Below are positions 22,291 through 34,325 of a stretch of DNA of 64,000 nucleotides, one piece after another. A program made the position numbers and the translations under genes. Source of the stretch: Heliopora coerulea (taxonomy: Eukaryota; Cnidaria; Anthozoa; Scleralcyonacea; Helioporidae); contig JASJOG010000237.1 in assembly GCA_030142905.1 (NCBI GenBank), positions 62,001 through 126,000 of the forward strand, written 5' to 3'. The stretch's first letter is position 1. Each line of letters begins with the position of its first letter. Under the pieces are notes generated by a model that ran no database searches, was not told the DNA's origin, and saw only the letters and a list, made by a program, of their open reading frames with translations.

Positions 22291-23370
22291 AACTTTACTA
22301 AAGAACAGATTTTTTCGGGAGATTTTTCCGAGTTTTTTGGAGTTGATTAACAAACTTCCCCGACCTTAGTATCATCACTTCAGGACTATCTAGACGTTAA
22401 ATATTTCCGAACGTTCAATTCAAAATTCTTCTGAGGAACAACGAAGGGATAAGAACCACAAGCACGAAGTTCTTCCAAAAGTCTTATCCGGTTCTTCTAA
22501 AAGCGGAAAAGTTTAATACGTTTACTTTAAACACTAGTGTGTGGTGGCCTTCATGAAAGTTCACCATCATTAAAAGTTTGGCTCTACAAACACCCCCGAA
22601 GGTTTTAAAGAAATTATTACTAAAACCTATTTCCCCTATTGTAACAGATTGGTTTTATTTGCTGTCACCAGTTTCAATAATTTGTATACGCCTTCCACTA
22701 ACATGAGCGATTTCTTCCGTTGTTTCATTGAAAAGCTTTTATCGCTTTTGCTCCCGGTATTTACATAGCCGTTCTGTTTTTCCGTAGCAGTTTATTCCTA
22801 AGTTTCTCTATTTTATTTCATTTCTGCACTTTCCTGTTGTAACGGTTTCAGTTCGTTTCCTGTCACAAGTTTAAATTTGAATGCCTGCCGAAACCTTGGA
22901 ACCTTGATACCAGTGCCTAGATTTGCTGCACACGGCATATTTAAGTGAACCGCAATCCATGCATATACACCTATACTTGCTTATAAAAATAGAGCAACGC
23001 TCGTCGAGATTCATACCTTCGTGCAGTGGATGAGGGGAATAATTTAATTTTCGAATTCGAAAGCTTAGTCATTTTTTACAGTTGACTTTAATACAATTAC
23101 AGGATTTCAGACTTGGGAACTTAAAAAAGAAAGTACTCAGCGCACTTTCAATTCAAGCGAAGGTTGGTTTGAAAAATTTGCATCTTACAAATTTATGTGA
23201 CGGAATTGTTTTTTCGAGAGCAGTTTTCTGACGCTAACTCAAGGCCTAAACATTGAAAATGTCTTCCCCTATGTTTTTTTATTGACTTTTTCGTGGAGTT
23301 TTTCCCCCAGCAAGCTCACCACTCTCTTTAATTTATCTCATTATGGAATCGTGTTAGAAATAGACTGGTT
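22291..23370. other. No recognisable gene
   Basis: Non-coding AT-rich stretch. Reading frames are all interrupted, and I see no convincing repeat boundaries. Confidence 0.45.
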
Positions 23371-24280
23371 TGTGTCGTTCGGTTTAACCTCGTCTGGGTT
23401 GAGCTATTTTTGTTCCTAGGAAAGCTAGGGAGGGCCCGATTCGCCCCCCTCACCATGATTTCGTTAGTATTATGCCTATTTCAGTGATACTCGGAAGAAA
23501 TATTGAATATGCAATGCTCTACAAAGTTAAATATTACTTGGTTTCACATATTTGATGACGTGATTATTACGTCAGTCAACCATTGCTGTTACCTGTGTTG
23601 TTTAATGTCGTTTATTCCGCTCGTATTTCACAAAAAAATTACCGTAAACTATTCAATAAGAAAAGGTGAGGGAGGCAATTTATTTTAGTTTTGTCTGTTA
23701 TATTTGTTTGTGACGTCACAATGATGTCCTACTGAGTTTAAAAGTCTTTATTTTGAATTGACAAATTATTTTACTTTACACATTTATTTTAGAACAAAAC
23801 GTTTTTTTTTCCATTTGGAAGTCCTATTGATCTTCCTGAAATACGTTACGCTGGTGCACAAAACTAGGTGTTGTAATGACGTCAAGAATACAAGAAGATG
23901 ACGTCTTACTAAACTCTCAAATCCAAAAAATGATGGTTTTTAAATCCAAAATCTCCCTTCTTTTTGTAACGGGAGATACTTTTCTTTTGAACTAGTATTC
24001 AATTTGAACAAGCATTTCGAAGATCTTGTCCAAAACATTGTAATTATTTAACTTCCTTTCAAAAGTAAAAAAGTGGCCCTTAAACTTGAAGTTTTCATGG
24101 CAACAGCTTTGTCGGTATGATCTAAAACTACATATCGAAATGTTTGCCATAAAATTGGGGAAAAGTCACGAATTCTGAGGTCATTTAAGAAATCCAGTCA
24201 AGAAACATCGATAAAAAAGTAAGTGGGGAGGGGGGTGATTCGGTCCCCCCAGAGCAGATAGGGTTAAACGAAGTATTAGA
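23370..24280. repeat. Probable transposon with GC-rich inverted ends
   Basis: Left side GATTCGCCCCCCTCACC and right side GGGGAGGGGGGTGATTCGG are inverted relatives, with TTTAACC and GGGTTAAAC farther out. The interior has several TGACGTCA-like strings. Probably a non-autonomous DNA element; exact ends are not determined. Confidence 0.4.
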
Positions 24281-25329
24281 TATGCATATAACGATTTTCA
24301 CTTGGTGATAATCGACATTCTAATTGCTGGGCTCTTTCCATTGTAAAATGAAAGTAAAACCGGGGCTAAATGGCTTGAAAATTTTATTCAACAGCTGACC
24401 AGGGTTCTCAAGGACAATAGAAATATTGAATAGATGTTATCTTGAGCGAAAATTGAAGATATTCAAATTTTGTTCCACATCACTCAAGCTTTCGCATATT
24501 ACAATGCTCATCATTCCAACGTCGAAATTAGCTGCGATAAAATCAAGGAAAGTGCATAATCAGCAAAGTAACACTTGGCTAAACTTAATGTGGCAGGCTT
24601 TTGCTTTGCGAGGACCGCTTCTTTTTCTCATTCAACTATTCTCATTTTATGAATAGATGACAGGGTACAAAGCAGAAATATGTACCTGTCCATCCTTTAA
24701 CGATTTCGGGACACTGTTTATTTACAATCCTAGATATTAGATCAGAATAAACTTAAATTAGAGAGATTGGTAAGGACTAGAGGACAAGAGGATTTACTGC
24801 AGCCCAATATGAAAGATACCATAAAAAAGTTAATATATTACGTGATGTCACGGTAGTTAACTCATAGGTAGCTAAAGTAAGTTTACATAGTGTTAAGCAC
24901 TGAAGTCACAAACCTATTTCTTTTGTTAATAAAGATCTGAAATAAATCTCTTAACTCAACATAAAATCAAATAAAGTGGGGTCATGAAAACAATACCTTT
25001 GACACATAACCTTCAAAAACAAATTTAAGACACTGTTATTTCAACTACGGTTTGAAACATGATCTTTGATGTGCAAGCAAAAGTTTATCTACCATCATAG
25101 AATGAATTTTTTACACGTATTGGTTAGTTGTTAAGAACTTAAGATGTGTTGTGTAAGCGACTAACAGAAAAAAGTGTTTGTCTTGGATACAGCGACAACC
25201 AAACTGAAAAAAATCCCTACGTTTACGTCGCCAAGAAGTTACCTGGCACTCTTCTGTCCCGTATACACTAAAATCTGGCATGCAGGTAAACACGAGTAAA
25301 TTTCGAGCATTTCATTTCCGCTAAAATAT

Positions 25330-25900
25330 CGTTTGGTTAATACAATCTTCGATAAAACTGATATTAGATGTGGAATTTGGCACAATTGAGAAAATTTGTT
25401 AAGCTTTCATTGTCAGAAAAAGCTCCGCAGCAGTCCCATTTGTCAATTGAGGTTGAAATGTTATCTTGTGTATTTGTTTAGCTTATATAGATCTCGGCAG
25501 TCGTCTCGTGTTTTATATCTGATAAAGCTTTCCTAATCGGATTTTAAATAAGACTTAGACGCTTATAAAACGTATAATTAAAAGTAGAATTTTTAAAAGA
25601 AATATCGGTTATTATCTTCACTCAACCCGACTTAGCTTGAGAATTACTTATGGAGTTAGATGTTTGCCGATAGGCTTTGAATCACTTAGTCATAGGAAAG
25701 TGAAAAACGTAACTTCTTATGTAATTATCAAATATACATAAATATGTACGTAATATTTAAAAACCAAACGAGAGCGCTTTATCGGGATTTAAAACACGAG
25801 GCGATAGCCGAGGGTTTTAGATCCGATAAAGCACGTACATCGAGTATTTTAGATGTCTTCTAAAATGGACCTCCTAATACGCTAATTCGCGAAGAAAGTT
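25330..25900. repeat. Repeat with paired CGATAAAGC/TTTATCGG motifs
   Basis: CTCGTGTTTTATATCTGATA at 25506 and the inverse-like TTTAAAACACGAGGCGATAG at 25790 frame an AT-rich region and suggest a MITE-like foldback. The flanks and duplication are unclear. Confidence 0.35.
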
Positions 25901-26035
25901 TGGACATTTATCTTTCGTAAGTCGAAAAATTGAAATTCTATATATATGAAGGCACATGTATCTTTATCACATGTGATGATCCGATACGGTTATGATTTTT
26001 TTTTCCTCATGAATTTTTAATGATTTTTAGAAATA

Positions 26036-26065
26036 TAATATAATATATATATATATATATATATG
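26036..26065. repeat. (TA)n microsatellite
   Basis: An uninterrupted run of alternating TA (about 30 bp) following a T-rich stretch. Confidence 0.9.
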
Positions 26066-26589
26066 ATGAAAACAATTCCGAGAAGGATTGTAATATAATC
26101 AGTTTATCGATTGACATATAGAGTTTTATTTTGATTGGATTTTTTGTTTCAAATTTCATTCAAGATTGGACGGCGTAAAAGTTCGATAGATCTATAAACC
26201 CTGGTCATGTACTTCAGGCACCGTCCACAAGCATGCGTTTTTGTAGGAAACAAAAATGTACTTTATCAATCTAAAATCTAATTACAATGAATATCTTTCT
26301 CGGAATTGTTTTTGTCTTATATGCACTGAAAAAACCACTTGCTTAAATACAACATTGCAACATTACTTGTGCATTGTCTCAATTTCATTCTTTAGAATTC
26401 AATTAAAGTTTTACTGTACTCTTTGTTCGGAGTTGTTGTCTTTTTAGAAGGGAATTTTGAAGAGGATTTGGGTATAAAATGATGCATCGGGGTATTCATG
26501 CATTTATTCAACAGAAGGTTAGTGCACGTTTTGATATCACCTAGTTAGGTAAGTGAAAAACGTCACGTCTGGGATTATTTCCGAAAACG

Positions 26590-26930
26590 CTTACAAAGTT
26601 TTCCGTCCACACGACCGATTTTAAACTGTTTTCGTTTGTCATCCCGTCCACACGTAAACGCAGCAATGATTCGAAAACGCTACTGCCTATCTATGGAGCA
26701 TGCGTAGGAAGCTTGATACACGCACGCTGTGATGTCATTGAAATCGAAAGTCTCCATTTTCGCAGTCCGCACATAAACGATAATCCGCTGTTTTCGAATC
26801 GCTCAACTTTGGAGATCAGAGCGCTTTCGTAAGACTCCTCTTTTTTGACCGAAAACGCCATTTGCGCGTGGACGAGAGACCAAAACACAGAGAAAAGTGT
26901 ACGTTTTCATTCGAATCAAGTTCGCGTCAC
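26590..26930. repeat. GTCCACACG-rich DNA transposon fragment
   Basis: CCGTCCACACG occurs twice on the left, with GAAAACGC strings throughout. The right side has GCGCGTGGACGAGAGACC. This resembles the better preserved element at 45551-46270 in motif content, but it lacks clear ends. Confidence 0.4.
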
Positions 26931-27194
26931 TAGCGTCCTGTGTATATGCGCCTGTTGGTAAAAGATGCTTGCTCCAGATCATTGATTAGGAAATTGTGTT
27001 GTTTTTGAGCAGGCACCAAAAAAGCTACTGTTATCAGGACTTATCCAACCCACTCACTCATATGGGCTCAGTTTTGCATCCTAACTTCACAGAACTGTGG
27101 ATGTTGACTTAAGGCCTGTTAATCAGATAGTATACGATTGTTGTATACGATTGTTTGGTGTCTCCAATTAACACATTGGTACGCGGTAGCCAGT

Positions 27195-27490
27195 GAATCA
27201 GCCTTAAGGTCAACCCCTTCTGCGTGGAAACATGTAGTTTCTCCGTATAAGAAAGTAGCTTCTGTGAGGAAATGGATCTTCGCCTTCTTAATATGACACT
27301 GTTACTTCGACATTAAAATCTGCATCTTCTATTTGTAAACGCAGCTTTTCTCCATCTAGTGACTACTTGACCGGAAAAACGGGCATTTTTGCTGAAGATA
27401 TACATGTCTTCCTCTAAGAAATAGACGCCTTCTCTATAATAATGTGCACCTTCTTCGTAGAAGAAGACAGCTCACTCCCGTGTCCTGGCC
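27195..27490. repeat. Relative of the 9.93-kb minisatellite
   Basis: Shared strings include TTGTAAACGCAGCTTTTCT, GCACCTTCTTCGT and CTGGCCTTGCAG. The tandem units are more decayed than at 9930. Unlike copy A, where the related block lies within WASHC5-like intron 3, this one lies upstream of exon 1 of copy B, so it is a dispersed repeat rather than part of the segmental duplication. Confidence 0.5.
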
Positions 27491-27502
27491 TTGCAGAATT
27501 TT

Positions 27503-27896
27503 CATTACAGTATTTACTCGATTAAGAGCCTGCCCCTATTTAGCGCCGTCCCAATTAAGTGTCGCATATGAGAGCAAAAATGAACGCCGCCCTCGAATAA
27601 GCGCCATATTCATTCACAATGTAGCGCTTAATCGAAGCATCATCACACTGAATTGTTCGAGGAGTCAAGCTTAAAAAGAAGTGCAGTACAACTCAATCTA
27701 AACCACCCTTGGAAATTTATTCTTCTGTATTACAATGTATTTCAGTTGTTAACATTTGCCTGTTATCGTTAAAACTGGTATGATTTTTTTAAAGAGCACC
27801 GCCCTGAAATAAACGCCGCCCCCGAATAAGCACCTCGTTCAAAAAACTACAAATTTATAGAGATCTGCAGTGCTTCATCGAGTAAATACGGTACAT
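27503..27896. mobile_element. MITE with GTATTTACTCGAT termini, 3-bp TSD
   Basis: The element (27506-27893) begins TACAGTATTTACTCGATTAA and ends ATCGAGTAAATACGGTA. CAT flanks both sides. The related block at about 10215 lacks it and gives the empty site. The interior has paired GCGCC/AATAAGCGCC strings. No coding capacity. Confidence 0.75.
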
Positions 27897-28691
27897 ATAA
27901 TCGGGGGGGTTGGGTTAACATGTGTTTGTCTTCTTACCGGACACCGTACAATGAAGCCTCCCGGACGTAATACTATTTTGGCAACCAAATGAAAGCTGGC
28001 AGGATTGGTGCCTGTGGGGCAACATTACATACCCAAGGATGAACAATTGTTTACGATGATCGTATCGTGTAAATGGGTCCTTACATACATTAGGCTACAG
28101 GAACCGATCTTCTTGCATCAACGAATGGTAGCAAAAATATTTACTTTTTCATGTAAATAGGCGTATTTAAAGTGATATATCTTTGAAAGAATGTACTAAA
28201 TAGAAAAATTGTAAAAGAACTTTTCAGCTCCCTTTGCTTTCTCTATACAAAAAAAAAACATACTTTAGAGGGCTTCAATGGACTTGAAGAAATACGAAAT
28301 GCACTTTCGTTTTTTGATACTGTCGTCCAAACATGCGAGATGTTGCGGCACTTGAGAAAAGCGTCCTGCGATAGCCAATTGGTGCCTTATCCCTGAAAAT
28401 AATAACTTGCAAAGAAACACCAATTTAAAAAAACAAAAAAAAAAATCTTCTGCATCTATTACGGTCGAGGAAAACAACTAGAGCTCGGTTCAGTTAAAAA
28501 AATATTGCCAAATTTGTTTAGGCAAAAAAATTGCTATCCTGGTTCACCCGAGATCATCCCAAGAGGTCAAGCGGATGGCTCCATGAGCCGTGAGCTAAAA
28601 CAATTGTCATTAAACGATCATTGAACGATACTTTCCGAAGGGTGCGTAAGAACCTACCTTAAGTGAGGTTATTTCAGTCATCATTTTCAAA

Positions 28692-28915
28692 ATGGTGGAC
28701 TTCCTCGCAGAAAATAATCTTTGTGGTCAAACGTTATTAAAGTTAGCGAGCGGAGGAAATGCAATCATCGCTGCACTTTCGTGTTTGTCGAATTTCATTC
28801 CGTCTGAATTCCGTCTTGATAATAAAAATGATCAGTTGAAATATGACGACGTTTTGACCGACTTCTCGTACTTCCGTGGACCTGAATTCTACGAAGGGAA
28901 ATCGACGCTAGGCAG
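28692..28915 (+). pseudogene. WASHC5: WASHC5-like exon 1, copy B (frameshift)
   Basis: The frame starts [20 protein letters not shown] and continues [19 protein letters not shown] and [11 protein letters not shown] single-base deletion in an A run near the end (GGGAAATCG where copy A has GCGAAAATCG) shifts the last residues to STLGR instead of IDAKP. The donor AG|GTAAGT is intact. The frameshift would prevent correct joining to exon 2. Confidence 0.8.
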
Positions 28916-31226
28916 GTAAGTGCGACGAGTTAAGCTAGCCTGATAATGCATTCGGATCTAACTGTTACTAGAACGTACTGGCAAGTTTTTTAGGCGAAAC
29001 TATCAGCACTTTACGGCCTTTTTAGTGGATTTTGTAAAATGGTCATCAATGACATCTTGCATTTCACTTCTTCAACTTCTGCTAATTTCCTTACCCCGTT
29101 GGATTTGCATTTGTCCTCCAAGACGAGGCTGCAACGTTTTGAAAAAATAGGCATATGTCTTCCTAGCGCTATTGGATGAAAGTACAGGGGCGTTTTGATT
29201 CCATAGTTCTCTTGTAGCTGTATCAAGCTTTTCAAATTTTAAAGTGAAATAATCTTTTGCCTATTAGTACACAATTGCTTCCTAATTTTGCTCAGTTAAA
29301 GACAACTTTTTACCAGGAAATTGAAATTTGATTAAAAAATGATGGGTGGGAAGATCCCACCAGGACACAGGAACTTGATTGTGAACTCTGGTCATTGTTT
29401 GGGATCACAGTAAGAAACATTCAGTACCCTTGAAATCTCAATATTCAAGTGAAACAGCAAGAACTAATTGGTCATGGTAATATTTTGATTTAATTTGAAA
29501 GCTGTTTTCAAAAGTCAGGCACTTCTTTAGAGTGTGTTTGTTTTGCTTAGTTTCTTGAAATTGCTTGATGTGAATAGTACAGGTATTTGAGGTACAGTAA
29601 GTTGCTTCTCAATATATTCTGGTGTGGTCTTTCCAACCAGTATAAAACTGAGATGCAATGCACTGAATCTGTCCAATTTATTGTCAGAAGAATCAAGGTG
29701 CTTAAATGCCAAGGCATACCAGGTGATCAGAAAAATACTGTGGCTTTGACAGCAATAGATTCAAATTATTTGATGATATTTTTATTTTTGTTTCAAAAGA
29801 TAATTTTTATTTTGGAGAAAAATTATTAAGATCCTGGAAATATTAGAATTAATTAGACATGAACTAAAGGGCATCTCTTTACATTTACATTGAGGAATCA
29901 GAGAACTCAGAGATTTCATGATGGAAACATACTGTATATGTACAGTACATGTGTCTTCAAGTCATACTGATTGGCCCTAGATTTAATGAAGCAAAGCACC
30001 CTGACACATAGTGGTCAGTTGGATAGACATTAATCAGCATTCCATCCCTGGGTTTAAAAAGTATTCCCTGTCTGAGGTAAACAAAAGAGGATTTTGTCCA
30101 AGTCAAAGGCACTTTCTTTCAGTCAAAAACACTTGAATGGTTACATGCACTATCCTTTCAGGGTTTAAGTTAGCAGATTGCAACTTGCAAACTGAATTTT
30201 ACAATTTGCAAGTCTACTTTTTGTTTTTGTGAATCCAAATTTAAAAGTGCGTTTAAACAAAAAGTAACTCCTAATTGTATGTTTAGTGTTACTAAAAACT
30301 GTGATTTGCAATCTTCAGTGAACTGAAACAAATTGTTTGCAATTGTTTTTCATCAAACTTTGGCCAGCCGACTTGAAACCTGACACCACGCAACACAGTG
30401 GCCTGTCACATTGTCACTTTGTAAACAAAATAGCAGAGCATCACTTTCAACAGCTTGAAGCATTTTGGAAGAGGGAGGAGTATCCTCCTTGCCCTGAAAC
30501 TCACAATATTTTTTCATGAATCGACTTTTTCTCTCTAATTTGAACCCTGCCTTTACATGCAAAAACAAAGTTGAGAATCATTGAGAAGCTGTCATCAGGA
30601 CACAGCACCATGCTAGGAGTTCACCAATTTATCAGATGAACAGTTCTTTGAGTAATTAAAATTAATTCCAAACATTTGTCCACCTAGGCAAAACTTTAAC
30701 ATTGATTTCTCTCCAACCTCTACTCCAGTTTTGACCAAACTTGCTGTGGCAATGCCAATCTTTACACTAATTTCTAACATGAATTTTACCTAACCTTTTC
30801 CCTAACCTTACTTCTTACTGTAACTCTAATTGAAAAATACTTTACATTAAATGATTTAAAAATTGCTGTTCTCAGTTCTTATGTCATCTTTTCCAATATT
30901 TTCATGCTTTGCATGTTGCCTCATTATTTTGTGCTAAAACTTTCACAGAGCTCATGGTGTAAGTCATTGACCCATGGGAGTCTACTATACTGCAGTTTCA
31001 CTCACTGTTGTGTACAATCCATGTGAAGTAGTGTTGTTTTTGCCAACAGTTTCTAGCCTATTTGGCACTTAGAAAAGTTTGTAGAAGATTGTGCTAGGTG
31101 ACCATAAATCTTTGTGAATGTGCCCTCTTGCATGTCCTCATTAATGTGATATCAATTTGACTCCTTTGTGCATTATCTAAGATCTTATTTTCTTTTATGT
31201 TATTTATCCCCATCTTATTACTTCAG

Positions 31227-31325
31227 GAGCTTCAAGACTTTGATTGAGAATTCAGGGAAAACCATATTGACAAGATTTTCCCTTGCATTTGAAAGTGTTT
31301 ACAAATACAGCACTGACCTGAACAG
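31227..31325 (+). pseudogene. WASHC5: WASHC5-like exon 2, copy B (first)
   Basis: Starts GAGCTTCAAGACTTTGATTG after TTCAG. It has a TGA in place of the codon after Asp and is 8 bp shorter than in copy A (99 vs 107 bp), so the frame is lost. Its donor AG|GTACAG preserves what is probably the ancestral splice site. Confidence 0.75.
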
Positions 31326-31732
31326 GTACAGTAAGTATGCCAATTTTCAAACTTTAGTTGTCTGGCTGGATGCATTTTAGTTTCCTTTTTATATCCTAAA
31401 CTAGGGGCAACAAATTTGCAATATTATTTGTAGAAATCTTCAAACTCAGTTCAGGTCAAAGCCATTGAACTTTTCTGTGATAAAGATAAAAATACTTATC
31501 TTACACTCAATTTCTCTCCTGCTGTATTTTACAGTCCATGTGAAGTAGCAGCATTTTTGTAGAAGTATTCTAGCTATTTGGTACTAAGGAAGATTTACAG
31601 CATATTGCTGGATGACCAGTGCATAACATAAATGTGTGCTCATATGCACTGATGTGATGTGGTATGACTCTTTTGTACATTATGCAGAATCTAATTTTCT
31701 ATAATTTGTTTTTTCTTATCTTATAAATTCAG

Positions 31733-31839
31733 GAACTTCAAGAGCTTGATTGAGTATGCAGGGAAAACCATATTGACATATTGACATGATTTTTCCTTGC
31801 ATTTGAAAGTGTATAGAAATGCATCACCATCCTGAACAG
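31733..31839 (+). pseudogene. WASHC5: WASHC5-like exon 2, copy B (second)
   Basis: A further copy of exon 2 follows ATTCAG: GAACTTCAAGAGCTTGATTG. It has several stops, a repeated ATTGACAT, and a lost donor (AG|GAACAG). It is part of the local 506-bp tandem duplication. Confidence 0.7.
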
Positions 31840-33051
31840 GAACAGTAAGTACATGTATGGAAGTTTTTGAACTTTAATTCAGCAGTATTAGTGTGCTGGA
31901 CAGCAATGTTAGCTATCTGGTGGGATACCAAATACTGTAGTTCCCTCTGTATTTCTTAAACCAGCAATGACAATTTTGCAATATTTGCAGAAATCTTCAG
32001 ACTCAGTTCAGGTCAAAGCCATCAATATTTTCTGTAATAAAGATGAAAATATTTATTTTGAACTGGCTATTTTGAAACTTCACCCATAAAACTGAAGCCT
32101 GGATGAAACTTTGACTGAGTTGAGACTGAGCTTGACTTTGTTACATACTTGTAAAGTAATCTCTGGGAATGTAACCACATCTACCTGTACATATTACTTT
32201 AAAAATTGTTGTATAGTGTAGATACACTGTATCATTGCTAATCAGTCATGATACCAACAAAGTAACCTGGTCATGTTTACCTGCTAAGTTGCTTGGTCAT
32301 TGTTGATGCCATTGGGAATGTTTGAAATGTGTGCAAATACTTTCATAGACTCACAAATGCTGTATGGCAGCATCCATGTATCAAAAATGAAATTCCTTAA
32401 CATGTTGGACATTCAGTGTTTCTCTCCAGACCAAAATCCAAAACCTTTTTGTAGAGTTAAGGCAAGTTTATTGTGATTGCAGTTAAGACTAAGGTTAGTG
32501 ACTAGATTAGAGTGTGGATTAGGGTTTTTATTCTAGTTCAGGTAAGTTTTGTATTCCAGTGTTTCACCTAGGCAACTTCAGAGTAGTGGCATGCTGTTCA
32601 TGACCTTAAGAAAGCTTGTGTACCACTGTGCCATAAATTAATGACAGGAACTTCTGGCAGACCACTGTGCCTCGCCAACAACTTGTGAACAATCTATAAG
32701 AGTAGTTTTGCAAGTATCTGGTGAATCAAGAGCCATTGAGTTGAAGAAAGAGTCCTTGACTTGAAGAAAGAGCCCTTGACTTGACCAAAAAGACCTTTTG
32801 TCTTCCTTACATGTATGTGGGCTGCTCTATTTAAATGTTTGGTGAAATGCTGGTTTCTAGTGAAAGTCATAGAAACCTAGACAAGTCATTCATCACCAGA
32901 GACACTGTAACACTGGTCATACTACAAAAGTTAAACTGAGTATGACTTTTCTAGTGTCTTGCAACCTTGATTGTGGCAACCATGCATATTGTAGAACTGT
33001 TAGGTCTTCACCATACAGGTAATGGTGGACCAAATTATGGTTTTCTTGTAG

Positions 33052-33136
33052 GTTCTTGGAAGAACTGGATGAAGGTATTTTTATCCAATTAACATTAGAA
33101 ACACTGTTGATTAATGCAGATGGCAAACAGTTGATG
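33052..33136 (+). pseudogene. WASHC5: WASHC5-like exon 3, copy B
   Basis: After TTTCTTGTAG the 85-bp exon reads FLEELDEGIFIQLTLETLLI then NADGKQLM, ending ATG|GTACAG. It matches strumpellin [27 protein letters not shown]. Its first base completes the Arg codon split with exon 2, which confirms the phase. It is open, but flanked by broken exons. Confidence 0.75.
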
Positions 33137-33159
33137 GTACAGTACATTCTTTGTATTAT

Positions 33160-33660
33160 TTTTTGTTGTCACTATCATTGTTACATCATGGTAGTCATCT
33201 TTACATTTACTGTTGTAATTATCAGTATCAATGTTATTATCATCATCATTAACTTGATTGTCATTATTGTCATCACCATTACCTTAATTACCACCATCTT
33301 CATCATTCACTATCTGTCATTGTTTATCATTCTTTTTGTTGTCACAATCACTGCCATCATGGACATTGTAACAGTCATCATCATTATTGTTATAATCATC
33401 AGTATTGTTTTCATGATTATAATTATTTTCATCATCATAATCATTTTCATTGACAGTGCTGTTGCCATTCTCACTCACTTGTCATTGTTTTGTAAGAAAT
33501 TCAAAATAATTTTTAGTGTAAAACAAAGTCTAAGCACTGCAACTGACATTCATAGATAAGTTATCATTCTTGTCGTTATCATTTCATCATCTTTTATTAT
33601 CATAAATATTGTCATTATCATTATTACTGCAACAATCAATGTGATCACAATCTTCATTTT
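33160..33660. repeat. ATC/ATT trinucleotide-rich tract
   Basis: Imperfect ATCATCATT and GTCATTATC units fill about 500 bp. The apparent 167-residue reading (Ile/Val/Thr rich) over this tract is a repeat artefact that starts in exon 3. Confidence 0.75.
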
Positions 33661-34129
33661 TATCAAAATCCTTACTTGATTCAGTTTACTCTGAGATGTT
33701 TCTCGTTAGTGTTATTTAAAACGTATGTAACCTAAACTAGTTACAATATCCAGTCATACATGTAATCATACCCCTGTACCCATAATCTTCTCACAATCAA
33801 TCATGGTCATAGTATAAACAAATCTTAGTAATAATCAAATCAAAATCATTGGTCTTGTGCCACCGAATATATTTGAACAGTTCATCAAGATACTTCGCGG
33901 GGTTTATGATAAGAAAATAATTCCGAGAAAGGTGTGCATTATACAATAGTCAGTTTTTTGACTGATATAGCTCAGATTTGTTTCTTTAATCAAGCCACGA
34001 GAAAACTACTGTAACTGTAAACCCTCAATTAAGCCGCTGGAGCGCTTATTTTCAGACCTTCTAGACGGGGCCTCATTAGAGAAGGAGTGTTGATAGAGGG
34101 AGGGGGGCTAATAGAGAAGGGAACTTATT

Positions 34130-34325
34130 TAAAGATAAAAGTAAAGTGCCTGAGTACCCGAAGAAAATTTGCGGTGCTTGGTAGAGACAAATTGGACAAC
34201 ACTCTACTCACATTTGACCAAGGTAACTTTAATCAGATAACTGCATGGATCCGGGATCGAACCCTGGTCACAGTGGTGAGAGACACGTGCACTACCACTG
34301 TGCCACCGGCATCCCCGGAAGTCCA
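34130..34325 (-). mobile_element. tRNA-derived SINE, minus strand
   Basis: The minus strand reads GGTGGCACAGTGGTAGTGCA, then B box GGTTCGATCCC, then the tail CAGTTATCTGATTAAAGT and TTCTTCGGGTACTC. The same head and tail occur at 47165-47350. The GGGTACTC-type tail segment is typical of widespread animal SINEs. Confidence 0.65.

Larger units (their letters stand above)
31000..32060. repeat. Local tandem duplication carrying exon 2 twice
   Basis: Two consecutive units of about 506 bp each contain exon 2 with its surrounding intron. Shared strings include GTACATTATGCAG-like sequence before the exon, and the CTTCAGACTCAGTTCAGGTC type after it. Copy A has only one unit, so the event followed the large duplication. 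Confidence 0.7.

Noticed and set aside
33056..33559. 167-residue hydrophobic frame that looks like a membrane protein
   Set aside because: It is exon 3 read into an ATC/ATT repeat; the hydrophobicity is a by-product of the repeat.
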